This document shows, piece by piece, positions 53,184-62,777 of a DNA stretch of 64,000 bases (position 1 is its first letter; each line of letters starts with the position of its first letter). The position numbers were made by a program, and so were the translations under genes. The stretch is from NCBI RefSeq assembly GCF_001720485.1, contig NZ_CP017114.1:2480001-2544000 (forward strand), given 5' to 3'. This stretch comes from Cobetia marina (GTDB lineage Bacteria > Pseudomonadota > Gammaproteobacteria > Pseudomonadales > Halomonadaceae). Below the pieces are notes generated by a model that saw only the letters and a program-made list of their open reading frames with translations, was not told where the DNA came from and made no database searches.

Positions 53184-54278
53184 TCAATAGCCCGGGTATT
53201 TCTCCCAGACCCACCGCTCGTCCTTGCCACCCCCGTCGGTATAGAGCTCCCAGCGAGCGCAATCGTGCAGGTCCTGGGCGACCTCGCCGATGACCTCTCG
53301 CAGTTCAAGCGGCTCCAGCCAATCAGCAGGTATCGCCTCTTCTCCCCATTGCGCCCCGAGCAGGTTGCCCGTGATGGCCCCCGTGGAATCCGAATCCCCA
53401 TCATGATTGACCGCGATCTGGATCGCGGAGCGGAAATCCCGCGCGGTGAGCGCGCAATACACGGACATCGCCAGGGCCTCTTCCGCGATCCATCCCAACC
53501 CCAGCATCACGACAGCCACCTGCGGCGCAGTGTCGGACTCGGCAAGCTCGCAGGCTTGCTTCAGGGCCTGCATGGTCTCTTCGCAGCCTGATTTGCGCTC
53601 GAGAATGCGCATGGCGTGCGCAAGTGCCTGTGCCATCGAGTCACCCGCCACCAGGCATTGGGTCATCACCGCCAGCACCCCGCCCGTCAGCTGACCGGTC
53701 ACGTGGCCATGGGTCAGCGCGCAGACCTCTTCCCCGAGCGCGAAGCACATCTCATGGGAGGCTCCCATCACATGCGCGAACAAGCCGACGGGGGCCACGC
53801 GCATCACACCCCCACAGCCCTTGCTGTCGTTCTGCGCGGTGTCACTGTAGGTGCGCACATGCTTGAGCGCGGACAGACACGTCATGCCCGGGGCGCGGCG
53901 CGAATGCAGTGCCGGCTGCTTGATCAACCAGCCACTGTCCAGCCATTCCTGTTCCGTTGCCTTTTGCGTGCGTTCCCCTTGGGTGTACAGCCAACGTTCA
54001 TAGGCACTGTTGACCAGGCTACCTTGCGTCGTGATGCCTCTCAGACAGCCGCGCACGTGGCTACGCAACAGACCCTCGGCGGTAAACAGTGTCATCTGCG
54101 TATCATCGGTAATCCGCCCCAGCCCGCCATAGGCCGGTGCGTAATCGCGTATTCCTTCACTTCCGAAGCGCGCCTGGATCTCCTCGTGCGACAGGAACTC
54201 CACTGCCGCCCCCAGCGCATCTCCCACCGCACCACCCAACAGGCAACCCCGAAACCGCGATGTCGTCTCAAGCGTCAT
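53184..54278 (-). CDS. ADP-ribosylglycohydrolase family protein
   Basis: A 364-residue cytosolic protein of the DraG/ARH fold. The N-terminal GCLLGGAVGDALGAAVEF, the metal-binding GRITDDTQMTLFTAEGLLRS with its DDT, and the late NHDGDSDSTGAITGNLLGA with the second Asp cluster together provide the two-magnesium site. It removes ADP-ribose from a protein or small molecule. No nitrogenase genes are present, so a DraG role is unlikely; the target is unknown. The ATG at 54278 was chosen because the family begins just before this motif. Confidence 0.9.
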   Translation of the reverse strand: MTLETTSRFRGCLLGGAVGDALGAAVEFLSHEEIQARFGSEGIRDYAPAYGGLGRITDDTQMTLFTAEGLLRSHVRGCLRGITTQGSLVNSAYERWLYTQGERTQKATEQEWLDSGWLIKQPALHSRRAPGMTCLSALKHVRTYSDTAQNDSKGCGGVMRVAPVGLFAHVMGASHEMCFALGEEVCALTHGHVTGQLTGGVLAVMTQCLVAGDSMAQALAHAMRILERKSGCEETMQALKQACELAESDTAPQVAVVMLGLGWIAEEALAMSVYCALTARDFRSAIQIAVNHDGDSDSTGAITGNLLGAQWGEEAIPADWLEPLELREVIGEVAQDLHDCARWELYTDGGGKDERWVWEKYPGY

Positions 54279-54465
54279 GTCCCTTTCCCCTTCAATGGCC
54301 ATCAAGATGGCATCAACGACCCTCAACACGGCTTACGCTAGCAGCAACGGCACCTTTGCGGAAAAACGCCCACATCCGGTGGTGCACATAATCAGGCAGA
54401 ACTGGATGGGCGCCCAGTAACGGTGAGCACTGAGGATGACAGCGGCGACGATGGCCACCTTATAT

Positions 54466-54499
54466 AGAAGAACGGCCGCCCAGGGGCGGCCGTTCTTCT
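54466..54499 (-). terminator. Terminator of the Ldh-type/TRAP operon
   Basis: Perfect 15-base arms AGAAGAACGGCCGCC / GGCGGCCGTTCTTCT with a 4-base loop, about 85 bases beyond the dehydrogenase stop. Confidence 0.75.
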
Positions 54500-54583
54500 T
54501 GCTGCAGTCATGACCTCATGCCCTCATGACGTCCTGCCGCGTGCCTGTCAGCGATGACTCGGCTGCTCGGCGCAGGCAAATTC

Positions 54584-55624
54584 TCAGGAGGCAAGCTCGA
54601 GAATGTCATCATACAGCGCCCGGGAGAGTGTGACGCCCTCCTCCAGATGCTTCTGGCGAGCCTGATAGCGACGCTCGGAGGAAAGACGCGCGCCCTGCTG
54701 CTTGACCAGGTCGAACAGCCGTTCAGAGCGCAGCATGTGCTGCTGGGGGCTGCCCCCCGTGAGACGCGCCGGGTCCATCGCGATGATCATCTCCCCATGA
54801 TACGGCAGGCTGCCCTTGCCTTGATCATGCTCGCTGGATTCGATACTGAGCATGTCACCGATCAGCGGCCCTGCGATCAACTCGATCATGATCGCCAGCG
54901 CAGAGCCCTTGTGCTCACCGAACGGCAGCATCGCGCCATGATCCAGCACCTCGGCCGGGTCACGGGACGGCGCACCGTCTCGATCAACCCCCCAGCCCAG
55001 CGGGATCTCATCGCCTTGACGACGATGCAGCTCGATATCGCCACGTGCGATGGCACTGGTCGCGAAGTCGAACACGTAGGGATTGCCATCCCCGCGCGGC
55101 CAGCCGAAGGCAATGGGGTTGGTGCCCAGCAGGGGCTGGCTGCCGCCATGAGGCGCCATGTACGACTGGGTCGGGTTGCAGGCGATGGCTACCAGTCCTT
55201 CACGGGTCAGGCGCTCGATCTCGACCCACAATGCCGTGCCATGCACGCAATGGTTGATGGCCAGAATGGCAATCCCATTGGCTCTCGCCTTGCTGAGCAG
55301 CTCAGGCACGCCCTGCTGGAAGGCCAGCGACGAGAAGCCACCCTTGGCATCCACCTTGACGATGGAGGGCGCCGTATCCTCGACCACCGGCACGGCGTCC
55401 GGCACCACTCCTCCATTGTTCAGCGTGGCCACGAACCCCATCAGGCGATAGAGCCCATGGGATCGACAGCCATCCATCTCGGCCGCGACCAGCGCATCAC
55501 TCATGGCCTCGACATTCGATTCGCTGAAGCCATGGCGTGTCAGCACCTTGTGGCATAGCGAGGTGAGCGCCTCTCGATCGAGATTGATGTCCATTTCAGT
55601 ATCTTCGTGCTTTGCATCACTCAT
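54584..55624 (-). CDS. Ldh/YlbC-type NAD(P)-dependent oxidoreductase (malate/L-lactate dehydrogenase family)
   Basis: A 346-residue protein of the Ldh_2 family (not related to ordinary lactate dehydrogenases). Signatures are the early EMDGCRSHGLYRLMGFV, INHCVHGTALWVEIERL with the catalytic His, LLGTNPIAFGWPRGDG and LPFGEHKGSALAIMIEL. Members reduce or oxidise 2-keto/2-hydroxy acids, ureidoglycolate, or cyclic imino acids (delta1-pyrroline/piperideine-2-carboxylate). As last gene of a TRAP operon it probably acts on the imported acid. Start 55624 follows AAAGGAA. Confidence 0.85.
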   Translation of the reverse strand: MSDAKHEDTEMDINLDREALTSLCHKVLTRHGFSESNVEAMSDALVAAEMDGCRSHGLYRLMGFVATLNNGGVVPDAVPVVEDTAPSIVKVDAKGGFSSLAFQQGVPELLSKARANGIAILAINHCVHGTALWVEIERLTREGLVAIACNPTQSYMAPHGGSQPLLGTNPIAFGWPRGDGNPYVFDFATSAIARGDIELHRRQGDEIPLGWGVDRDGAPSRDPAEVLDHGAMLPFGEHKGSALAIMIELIAGPLIGDMLSIESSEHDQGKGSLPYHGEMIIAMDPARLTGGSPQQHMLRSERLFDLVKQQGARLSSERRYQARQKHLEEGVTLSRALYDDILELAS

Positions 55625-55655
55625 GCGAACGCGTTCCTTTTCGATAAGGCGACCA

Positions 55656-56984
55656 TCATTTCCAGGACGGCCCGCTGATGGCATCAGGCAACCACAGCGC
55701 AAGCCCCGGGAATGTGAGAATCAACGCCAGTACCACCAGCTGCAGGACGATGAAAGGCACGACCCCCTTGTACATGTGCTTGAGCGTCACTTCGGCAGGC
55801 GTGATGGCGCGTAGATAGAAGATGGAGGGGGCAAGCGGCGGGGTCAGATAGCTCGTCTGCATCACGATGAGGAAGGCCACGCAGAACCAGATCTCATCAA
55901 ACCCGAGCAGACCGATGACCGGCATGGCCACGGGGATGACGATCAGCACCACCGAGATCATGTCGAGCACGAAACCGGCCAGGAAGGCGATCAGCAGGAT
56001 GGCACCGAGAATGAACCATGGGCTCATGCCGGTATCCAGCAGCAGCGACTGAACGGTCGCCATGCCACCGGAGGCGAAGAAGACACCGGCGAACATGTTG
56101 CCACCCAGCACGATGAGCAGAATCATGGCGGTGATGTTGAGCGTGCGTATCGCGGCATTCCACAGGATGGACAGCGTGAGATTGCGATAGCCCAGTGCCA
56201 GCAAGACGGAGCCTAGCGCACCACAGGCTGCCGCTTCCGTCGGCGTGGCGATGCCCATCAGAATCGTGCCCAACACCACCATGATCAGACTCATGGTCGG
56301 CAGCAACGCACTCAGGGTGATGGTGAGCAGCTTGCCCCAGCCCGGATGTTGCTCATCTTCTTTGAGTCGCGGCGCAAGCGCAGGCTTCAGCGCGCAGACC
56401 ACGACGATATAGACGAGGAACAACAGCGCCATCAGAAGCCCCGGAATCAACAGACCACTGAACAGTGACCCGACGGAGACACCCGCGACAGGCCCGAGAA
56501 TGACCACGGTAATGGAAGGCGGAATCGCCGTGCCCAATGAGCCACTGGCGCAGATGGTGCCGGAGATGAGTGACTTGTCATACTGATGCTTGAGCATGAC
56601 CGGCACTGCCAGCATACCGATCACTGCCTCGGTCGCCCCGACGACGCCGCTGGCAGCCGCGAAGATGGTCCCCATGATGACCGCACCGACGCCCAGCCCA
56701 CCGGGCAACCGGCGCGTCCACAGATGGATGGCACCGAAAAGCCGCTCGGCGATGCCGGAATTCTCGAGCATCGCGCCCATGAAGATGAACAGCGGCACGG
56801 CCGCCAGAATGGAGTTGGACGCCGTGTCTTCGATCTTGGTCAACAACTGATAGGCCGCAGCATCACCGAACTGGGCGACGCCGAAGACCGTCGCGACGAC
56901 GATCATCGAAAACGCGATAGGGAAGCCGAGCACGATCAGCGCGATGAGGGCCGGGAACATGATCAGGGCAAGGAAATCGCTCAT
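55656..56984 (-). CDS. TRAP transporter large permease (DctM-like), second system
   Basis: A 442-residue polytopic inner-membrane protein. Typical motifs are LAAVPLFIFMGAMLENSGIA, AAASGVVGATEAVIGMLAV, SLGTAIPPSITVVILG and, near the end, TSYLTPPLAPSIFYLRAI. It shares only the family pattern with the large permease at 5689-6969. It overlaps the small permease gene by four bases and precedes the dehydrogenase gene. Confidence 0.9.
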   Translation of the reverse strand: MSDFLALIMFPALIALIVLGFPIAFSMIVVATVFGVAQFGDAAAYQLLTKIEDTASNSILAAVPLFIFMGAMLENSGIAERLFGAIHLWTRRLPGGLGVGAVIMGTIFAAASGVVGATEAVIGMLAVPVMLKHQYDKSLISGTICASGSLGTAIPPSITVVILGPVAGVSVGSLFSGLLIPGLLMALLFLVYIVVVCALKPALAPRLKEDEQHPGWGKLLTITLSALLPTMSLIMVVLGTILMGIATPTEAAACGALGSVLLALGYRNLTLSILWNAAIRTLNITAMILLIVLGGNMFAGVFFASGGMATVQSLLLDTGMSPWFILGAILLIAFLAGFVLDMISVVLIVIPVAMPVIGLLGFDEIWFCVAFLIVMQTSYLTPPLAPSIFYLRAITPAEVTLKHMYKGVVPFIVLQLVVLALILTFPGLALWLPDAISGPSWK

Positions 56985-57496
56985 GAGGACACCTCCGCGC
57001 CATGATCATGACCCAGCAACGTGCTCCAGAGTTTGAACATCTCCGCGATCACCTGCAGCGTCAGATAGACAAAGCCCAGCCACCACACCCCGAAGACCGG
57101 CCAGATCACCGGATTCCAGGCCGAGCGACCAGAGCGCTCATTGCTGGAGAAGGCCTCGATCGCATAGAACGAAAGCTCCCAGACCAGCCAGCCCAGTACG
57201 GGGAGCAATACGCCATAACAGGCCAGATGCACCCCGGCTTTCAGACGTGGCGAAAAGTTCTGACTCAACACATCCACACTGACGTGCTGGCCCACGCGAA
57301 GTGCATTCGCCATGCCAAACATGAAGATGGCGCCCATCACCATGTAGCTGACCTCGAACGCCCACAGGGTGGGCCTTCCCAGCACATAGCGACTGAAGAC
57401 CTCATAGACCAGCGCAAGCACCAGCGGCAGTATCAGGACAGCCCCCAGATACCCCGCCCAACGGGTTTGACGCTCAATGGCATCGACTATTTTCAT
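56981..57496 (-). CDS. TRAP transporter small permease (DctQ-like), second system
   Basis: A 171-residue membrane protein with four hydrophobic segments and the family motif YEVFSRYVLGRPTLWAFEVS near the first helix pair, with LRVGQHVSVDVL in the middle loop. It starts 80 bases after the binding-protein gene stop and is coupled to the large permease by an ATGA overlap. Confidence 0.88.
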   Translation of the reverse strand: MKIVDAIERQTRWAGYLGAVLILPLVLALVYEVFSRYVLGRPTLWAFEVSYMVMGAIFMFGMANALRVGQHVSVDVLSQNFSPRLKAGVHLACYGVLLPVLGWLVWELSFYAIEAFSSNERSGRSAWNPVIWPVFGVWWLGFVYLTLQVIAEMFKLWSTLLGHDHGAEVSS

Positions 57497-57526
57497 GACA
57501 ACCTACCGAATGACAGTCAGGGGGAA

Positions 57527-57551
57527 GCACAGGCAAGGGCCTTGCCTGTGC
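57527..57551 (-). terminator. Hairpin between the second dctP-like and dctQ-like genes
   Basis: Stem GCACAGGCAAG / CTTGCCTGTGC with a 3-base loop and no T-run. It occupies the same place as the hairpin in the first TRAP operon and may favour binding-protein production. Confidence 0.5.
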
Positions 57552-57575
57552 CGGAAACGTCAGTTCCTGCGGGGG

Positions 57576-58633
57576 TCAGCGCCCCATTTCCCCGATCGGC
57601 AGACGGTAATCCTGCCAGGTGGTCATGCTGTCCTTGAAGGCGCGTTGTGACTCGAGCACGCGCGCGAACCACTCGTTCTCACCCGCCTTCTCATCTTCCC
57701 AGGCACGTGTCTCTTCGTAGATGGCATCGATGAAGGATTGATCCAGCTGCACGATCTCATTGGGCCCCTCTTCCAGCTCCTTGAAGGCCTTGAGGTCGGC
57801 ATAGGAGCTGTCGAGCCAGGATTCGAACACGCTCAACTTGCCGGCAAGACGCAACTGACTCTGCTGGGCTTCGCTCAGGCCATCCCAGGCATCGACATTC
57901 ACTTCGCACTCGAGGATGCCACCGGACTGGTGGACGCCGGGCAGGATGACGTACTGCGCCACGTCCTGGAAGCCGGTCGGCTTGTTGAGCTCCGGGCTGC
58001 CCCACTCCGCGGCATCGATGACGCCACGATCCAGCGCCGTGTAGATGTCACTGCCTGCCATCACCACGGTAGAGGCCCCCAGGCGCGAGGCGATTTCCGC
58101 CCAGGCACCGGATGTTCTCAGTCTCAGTCCCTGGAAGTCTTCCAGCGTCTGTACCTTCTTGCTTGAGTGCAGGAATATCTCGGTGCCCAGGGTGGAGCAC
58201 GGGAAGGCCACGACTCCGAAGACTTCACGACGGAACGCTTCATAGAGCTCGACACCGCCACCCTCGTACATCCACAACATGAACTCTTCCGGCGTCAGGC
58301 CACTGGAGTGCCCAGCCAACAGCGCCGCCGTCGGGTCCGTCCCGTAGTCATAGTTGATGTAGTTGTGGCTGACCTGCGCGACACCGGACTTCACGGTATT
58401 GGTCACGCGCAGCGCGCCACCCAGCGTACCGCCCGGGAACACCTGAATGCTCACGTCACCATTGGTCAGCTCATTGGCATAATCGGCAAACGTCTTGGCA
58501 TCTCGCTCAAGCCAGGGGCCGCCCCCCAGGGGGTTGCCATCTTCCACTCGATATCGGCGGCCTGGGTGGTCGCGGTGACCAGCAGACCGGCTGCGATGCC
58601 CATGCCGAGCACATTTTTCGTGAGGCTATGCAT
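57576..58633 (-). pseudogene. TRAP substrate-binding protein gene (DctP-like) with a frameshift near the N-terminus
   Basis: The gene begins at an ATG at 58633 with GAGGAAAA ahead, encodes a signal peptide (MHSLTKNVLGMGIAAGLLV, cut near TQA-A) and IEWKMATPWG, then loses frame in a run of six G (58522-58527 on the plus strand as C). With a seventh G, the frame would continue as GGPWLERDAKTFADYANELT to the end at 57576. As written, the first frame stops at 58466, and the rest lacks a signal peptide. It may be a true mutation, a phase-variable tract or a sequencing error. The receptor domain itself (HSSKKVQTLEDFQGLRLRTS, then WGSPELNKPTGFQDVAQY) looks intact. Confidence 0.85.
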
Positions 58634-59035
58634 TCTTGTTTTCCTCGTATTGTTCCAGTCGAAGGTGATTCCGTCTCTGAGCGTCTTGCACCGCAGTGCG
58701 GGCATCCCCCATCTCACGATGCCCGCGATCACACATTCTCTCGCTGGAAGACCTCCACCGGGCGCGACATGACGTCCACGAAGGCGAGCAGATCCACCAC
58801 CAGCAATTTCACTTCAGGAACCAGAGTTGCATATACGCAACATTGCGTCAAATGTGAATATTGGCTCGACATTTTGCACGAGGAAGCTCTAAATGAACCC
58901 TATCAAGACCTACGAGCACGCCGCTTCCCCATGACTCGGCACGCGGTGGCAAGCGCTTTTCAGCCGACAGGCGCTGCGCACTGACAACGCTCAGGGACCC
59001 GACAATTGCAGACGATCACGATGGAGCACGCTGAC
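58634..59035. other. Divergent control region of the second TRAP operon
   Basis: About 400 bases between the TRAP operon and the XRE-cupin regulator gene. The stretch near 58800-58900 is AT-rich, contains the candidate operator GTTGCATATACGCAAC and a neighbouring TTGCGTCAA. No gene is evident. Confidence 0.45.
58826..58841. promoter_or_regulatory. Candidate regulator-binding palindrome
   Basis: GTTGC-ATATAC-GCAAC is an inverted repeat in the gap between the divergent TRAP operon and XRE-cupin gene, a natural place for an operator. It is a short match and could be chance. Confidence 0.35.
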
Positions 59036-59644
59036 ATGACATCTCACCAGGAAACGCCGATCGCTCTGAAGCACAGAGAACGCAAGGCAGGCGCCATTGG
59101 TGACAACCTCAAGGCGCTACGCAAGGAGAAGGGACTGACCATCGCGGCCGTGGCCAGCGCGTCAGGAATCTCGGCGGCCAGCGTGTCGAGAATCGAGAAT
59201 GGACGCATCTCACCGACCTTCGAGGCGATCGTGAATCTCGCCAAGGGCCTGAAGGTGGATGTCAGCGAGCTGTTCTATCACACGGAAGACACGTCATTTC
59301 GGGGGTGGCTCGCCTTGACGCGAGCGCAGGAGGGAGACGTCATCGAGACGCCCAACTACCGGTATCGGCCGCTTTGCAACAACGTGGCGTCCAAGGAGTA
59401 CATGGTATTGGAAACCACCGTGCTCAATCGCAGTCTCGAGGAATTCGGCGGCCTGCAGAAACACTCCGGCCAGGAACAGATCATCGTGACCAGCGGCGAG
59501 GTGACCGTCTGGACCGAGCTTTACGACCCCATCCAGCTCAAGGTCGGCGATAGCCTGGCCTTTGACAGCACCCTCGGACACGCCATCACCTACAACGGCG
59601 ACACCCCGGCGACCATGACCTGGGTATGCAGCGCCTACGCCTGA
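59036..59644 (+). CDS. XRE-family regulator with C-terminal cupin domain, beside the second TRAP operon
   Basis: A 202-residue regulator. The helix-turn-helix (LTIAAVASASGISAASVSRI, then ENGRISPTFEAIVNLAKGL) occupies about residues 30-75 and the cupin domain the last 100, with KHSGQEQIIVTSGEVTVW and GDSLAFDSTLGHAI. GGAGC lies eight bases ahead of the ATG at 59036; an alternative ATG lies at 59021. It probably controls the divergent TRAP/Ldh operon in response to the imported compound. Confidence 0.88.
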   Translation: MTSHQETPIALKHRERKAGAIGDNLKALRKEKGLTIAAVASASGISAASVSRIENGRISPTFEAIVNLAKGLKVDVSELFYHTEDTSFRGWLALTRAQEGDVIETPNYRYRPLCNNVASKEYMVLETTVLNRSLEEFGGLQKHSGQEQIIVTSGEVTVWTELYDPIQLKVGDSLAFDSTLGHAITYNGDTPATMTWVCSAYA

Positions 59645-59670
59645 AGCCACTGCCGGCAAACGGCGCATGC

Positions 59671-59700
59671 AAAAAGGGCCTCATGAGAGGCCCTTTTCTT
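59671..59700 (+). terminator. Terminator after the XRE-cupin gene
   Basis: Stem AGGGCCTC / GAGGCCCT with a 4-base loop, A-run before and TTTTCTT after. It may also stop the RcnB-like gene on the minus strand. Confidence 0.75.
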
Positions 59701-59739
59701 GAAGCTGGCTTGAGCAGCCGAGAACAACGATCCGAGTGA

Positions 59740-60114
59740 TCAGCGATTGAGGATGATCGCAGTGATCGCGCCCCCGGCAACGGCCGCCAGGACATAGCGC
59801 CCATCAATGTTCAACCAGCGATGTCCGCGCGGCGGCTTGGACAGGTGACGGTGATGCCAGTCCTTTACCCAATAACGCTGATCGGAATAATAGTGACGCG
59901 GCAGGTGGTCGCCACGACGCCAATGATGATCACGGCGCGCCTCGTGGCGGCGTTCTTGATGCTTGTGGTGTTTCTTGTAGTGCTTCTTGTGATGATGCTT
60001 GTCGTGATGACCATGTCCATGGCCATGACCACGATCATGCGGCCCGGCCTGCGCCAGGGGAGCGCCCATCAGGGAAACGATCATCATCAGAATGGTCAGT
60101 GTGCGTGTTCGCAT
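59740..60114 (-). CDS. Histidine-rich RcnB-family secreted protein
   Basis: A 124-residue protein with a signal peptide (MRTRTLTILMMIVSLMGAP, cut after AQA), then a His/Lys/Arg-rich linker (GHGHGHGHHDKHHHKKHYKK) that is well suited to bind metal, and the RcnB C-terminal domain (HLPRHYYSDQRYWVKDW, GHRWLNIDGRYVLAAVAGGA). The C-terminal domain is very like that of the gene at 9305-9766, while the linkers differ (His-rich here, Gln-rich there). Confidence 0.78.
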   Translation of the reverse strand: MRTRTLTILMMIVSLMGAPLAQAGPHDRGHGHGHGHHDKHHHKKHYKKHHKHQERRHEARRDHHWRRGDHLPRHYYSDQRYWVKDWHHRHLSKPPRGHRWLNIDGRYVLAAVAGGAITAIILNR

Positions 60115-60869
60115 GGCTGGCCTCCTCGCAGTGCCCCGCCGCCCTGTCGGCGCCGGGTGTCAATAAGGGCATTTCCTGATTAGGAAACAGTGTTGCATAA
60201 CCTTATCGACATCCCGAGGAGGCCGCAAGATGTCTCAATTTTCACGATCTTTGTCGTTATTTCGTGCATATTCCGTCGCCTGGCACCGAAGTTGATGTCG
60301 CTTCTACCCAACACCCTGCTGCCTTGCACCATCTCTCTCGGTGAGCGGTCACGGTACCGCCATGCCTGCCTTGCGCACTTCGCTCGCTCCTCCATTGCCT
60401 CCCCCATTGCCTCCTCAGTGCCCGAGTACCTGTCAGGAAATCGATAGCGAGTCATGCACCACATTGGTTCACCCAAACCATGCTCGACTCGATCTTTCAT
60501 CACCTTCTCTATAGGCAGGTTTCGCCAGGACACCAGGTTTCCATCGCCGGACAGAGCGTGAGAACGGAAAAATCCACTTTGCTGAATCGTGTCATTGAAC
60601 ACCGACATCTCCCCGTAACCTCACGTTTCATGCGGCCTTCAGCCCCTTCGAGACCAGAATCTCCGAGATCACCCGGGGACATAGCCCAAAGTTCAAGCAC
60701 GCGGGCTTTGCGTTTTGATGACCATTCATCGATCATTTGCACCACACCTGAGTCATTTGATCGATAAAAGACGATCTACCCCTGTCATCGCCGATAGGAA
60801 CGCCAAGGCGGCTGCGTGACACCTCGGGTAGGAGCAGCAAGACAAGCCGTAAAAAAACAGGAGCCAATC
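60115..60869. other. 750-base stretch without a supported gene
   Basis: The region between the RcnB-like gene and the NCS1 permease is AT-richer than average. A 142-codon minus-strand frame (60180-60608) shows no recognised feature and no good ribosome site. The inverted repeat near the permease is described separately. No clear function otherwise. Confidence 0.4.
60728..60765 (+). promoter_or_regulatory. Candidate operator upstream of the NCS1 permease
   Basis: Inverted repeat ATCGATCA (60728-60735) / TGATCGAT (60758-60765), 22 bases apart, about 105 bases before the permease start. Spacing is consistent with a dimer or tetramer site; visual match only. Confidence 0.35.
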
Positions 60870-62630
60870 ATGGCCAGTACTGCGCCAGATTTGGATCGGC
60901 AGATCGCCCATATGGACGACGAGCTACTGCCGGTACCACGTCACAAACTGCACCGGTGGCCGCACTTTGCCGGTCTCTATGCCGCCGAGCACGTTGCCGC
61001 GACCGAGTTCGTCATCGGTGCCACCTTCGTGGCACTCGGTGCCGGTATCTGGGATATCCTGCTGGGCCTGCTGATCGGTAATGGTCTGGCGGTACTCAGT
61101 TTCTGGTTGATCACCACACCGATCGCCATCGAGACTCGCCTCAGCCTCTTCACCTATCTCCACCGCATCGCCGGTGATTCGATGTCACGGCTGTACAACT
61201 GGGCCAACGTGATCATATTCACCGCCATCTCGGCGGCCATGATCACCGTCTCCGCCACGGCGGTCAGGCTGTTGTTCGACATACCCGCCCAGACCCAGGC
61301 CTACCCCACCAGCTTCGAGTTCATCCTGCTGGCGCTGGCCGTTGCCGCCATCGTGGTACTGGTTGCCGTCTATGGCTTCAATGCTCTGACGGAATTTGCC
61401 AGCATCTGCGCTCCCTGGCTGATGCTGATGTTCACCGTCGGCGGCCTGGTGCTGCTGCCGGAACTGGCCGAGTCCGTCACCGGCAACACCAGCCTGGACA
61501 GTTTCTCGAGTTTCATTGATGTCGCAGGCAGTACCGTCTTCACCGGGATCAATTCCCAGGGCGAGGCAGGCATCGGTATCTGGGAAGTCATCGGCTTCTC
61601 CTGGGCGGCCAACACCTTCTCCCACTTCGGTCTGATCGACATGGCGCTGCTGCGTTATGCCAAGCGCATGCGCTCCGGCCTTGCGACCAGCACCGGCATG
61701 ATGTTCGGTCACTACGTCGCCTGGATCTCCGCCGGTCTGATGGGCGCCGCTACCGCTGCCGTCGCGGGTATCAGCATCGATGTGCTGGAGCCGGGTGAAG
61801 TGGCACTGCACGCCCTTGGCGCCGCCGGCTTCGTGATCGTGGTCGTCGCAGGCTGGACCACCGCCAACGCCAACCTGTATCGCGCGGGCCTTGCCGCACA
61901 GTCAGCCATGCCGAACCTGTCGCGCAACAAGGCGACGCTGGCCGTGGGTATCTGCGTTGCGGTACTCAGCTGCTTCCCGTTCGTCTATCGCAGCATGCTG
62001 CCGCTGCTGACCTACGCCGGTCTGGTACTGGTGCCGGTCGGCGGGATCATCTTCGCTGAGCATCACCTGTTTCCGAAACTCGGCTTCAGCCGTTACTGGG
62101 CGCGCTACAAGGGGGTGAAGCACAACACACCGGCGCTGGCGACCTGGGCGCTGTCTCTGATCTTCGGCTTCGGTCTCGAGATGGTCGACGTGATCCCGTT
62201 CTATTATCTGTTCCTGCCGACCTGGTTCGTCTCCATCATTCTCTACACCCTGATGGCCAAGTCCGCCGGCGCCGCTGAGTCCTATCCGGAAGCGGAAGCC
62301 ACCGAAAAGCACTTCCAGGAGCGAGTCGATGCCTTCCACGCCAAGCAGGCCGACACGACCAATCATGCCCCGGTCAAGGATACGTCAGGTCTGACCAAGG
62401 TCATCCGAGCCATCTGGATGGTGATCGGTCTCGTCATTCCCCTGGTGCTGGCGCTGCGCGTACTGTTCGGCAGCCCGGACCTGGCAAGCTACGAAGCGAA
62501 CCGCGAGCTGTTCTATGACGTGACCATCTGGTCGACGATCATCTACTTCATCTTCGCGTACTGGGAACTGCAGCGCAGCAAGGCGCTGTTCAACAAGCAG
62601 TCCCCGAAGCAAGCGGCCACCGCTGGCTGA
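60870..62630 (+). CDS. NCS1-family permease (purine-cytosine permease-like)
   Basis: A 586-residue inner-membrane transporter with about twelve hydrophobic segments. NCS1-like features are ATEFVIGATFVALGAGIWDI, the EVIGFSWAANTFSHFGLIDM region and GWTTANANLYRAGLAAQS, which resembles the codB-type motif. It is longer than CodB, with a polar loop near residues 490-525. Start 60870 follows CAGGAG. The substrate is not evident; the neighbour being a polyol dehydrogenase gene is unusual for a nucleobase permease. Confidence 0.82.
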   Translation: MASTAPDLDRQIAHMDDELLPVPRHKLHRWPHFAGLYAAEHVAATEFVIGATFVALGAGIWDILLGLLIGNGLAVLSFWLITTPIAIETRLSLFTYLHRIAGDSMSRLYNWANVIIFTAISAAMITVSATAVRLLFDIPAQTQAYPTSFEFILLALAVAAIVVLVAVYGFNALTEFASICAPWLMLMFTVGGLVLLPELAESVTGNTSLDSFSSFIDVAGSTVFTGINSQGEAGIGIWEVIGFSWAANTFSHFGLIDMALLRYAKRMRSGLATSTGMMFGHYVAWISAGLMGAATAAVAGISIDVLEPGEVALHALGAAGFVIVVVAGWTTANANLYRAGLAAQSAMPNLSRNKATLAVGICVAVLSCFPFVYRSMLPLLTYAGLVLVPVGGIIFAEHHLFPKLGFSRYWARYKGVKHNTPALATWALSLIFGFGLEMVDVIPFYYLFLPTWFVSIILYTLMAKSAGAAESYPEAEATEKHFQERVDAFHAKQADTTNHAPVKDTSGLTKVIRAIWMVIGLVIPLVLALRVLFGSPDLASYEANRELFYDVTIWSTIIYFIFAYWELQRSKALFNKQSPKQAATAG

Positions 62631-62777
62631 GTCGGCAGGGGACACGCAAGTCCCCTGCCTGGTCCGCGGCGAAGGTAGCCTGACTCACGAGGGCAACCTT
62701 CGCCGCTGGCCGTTACGACCTACCCTTTCTTTACCCATCTTGACCCGACCGCGATATGCGGCAGGAGACCTCCCCCC

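Noticed and set aside
60180..60608. 142-codon minus-strand frame in the gap before the NCS1 permease
   Set aside because: No ribosome site, no recognisable domain, uneven composition, and it covers a likely promoter region. Not enough to call a gene.
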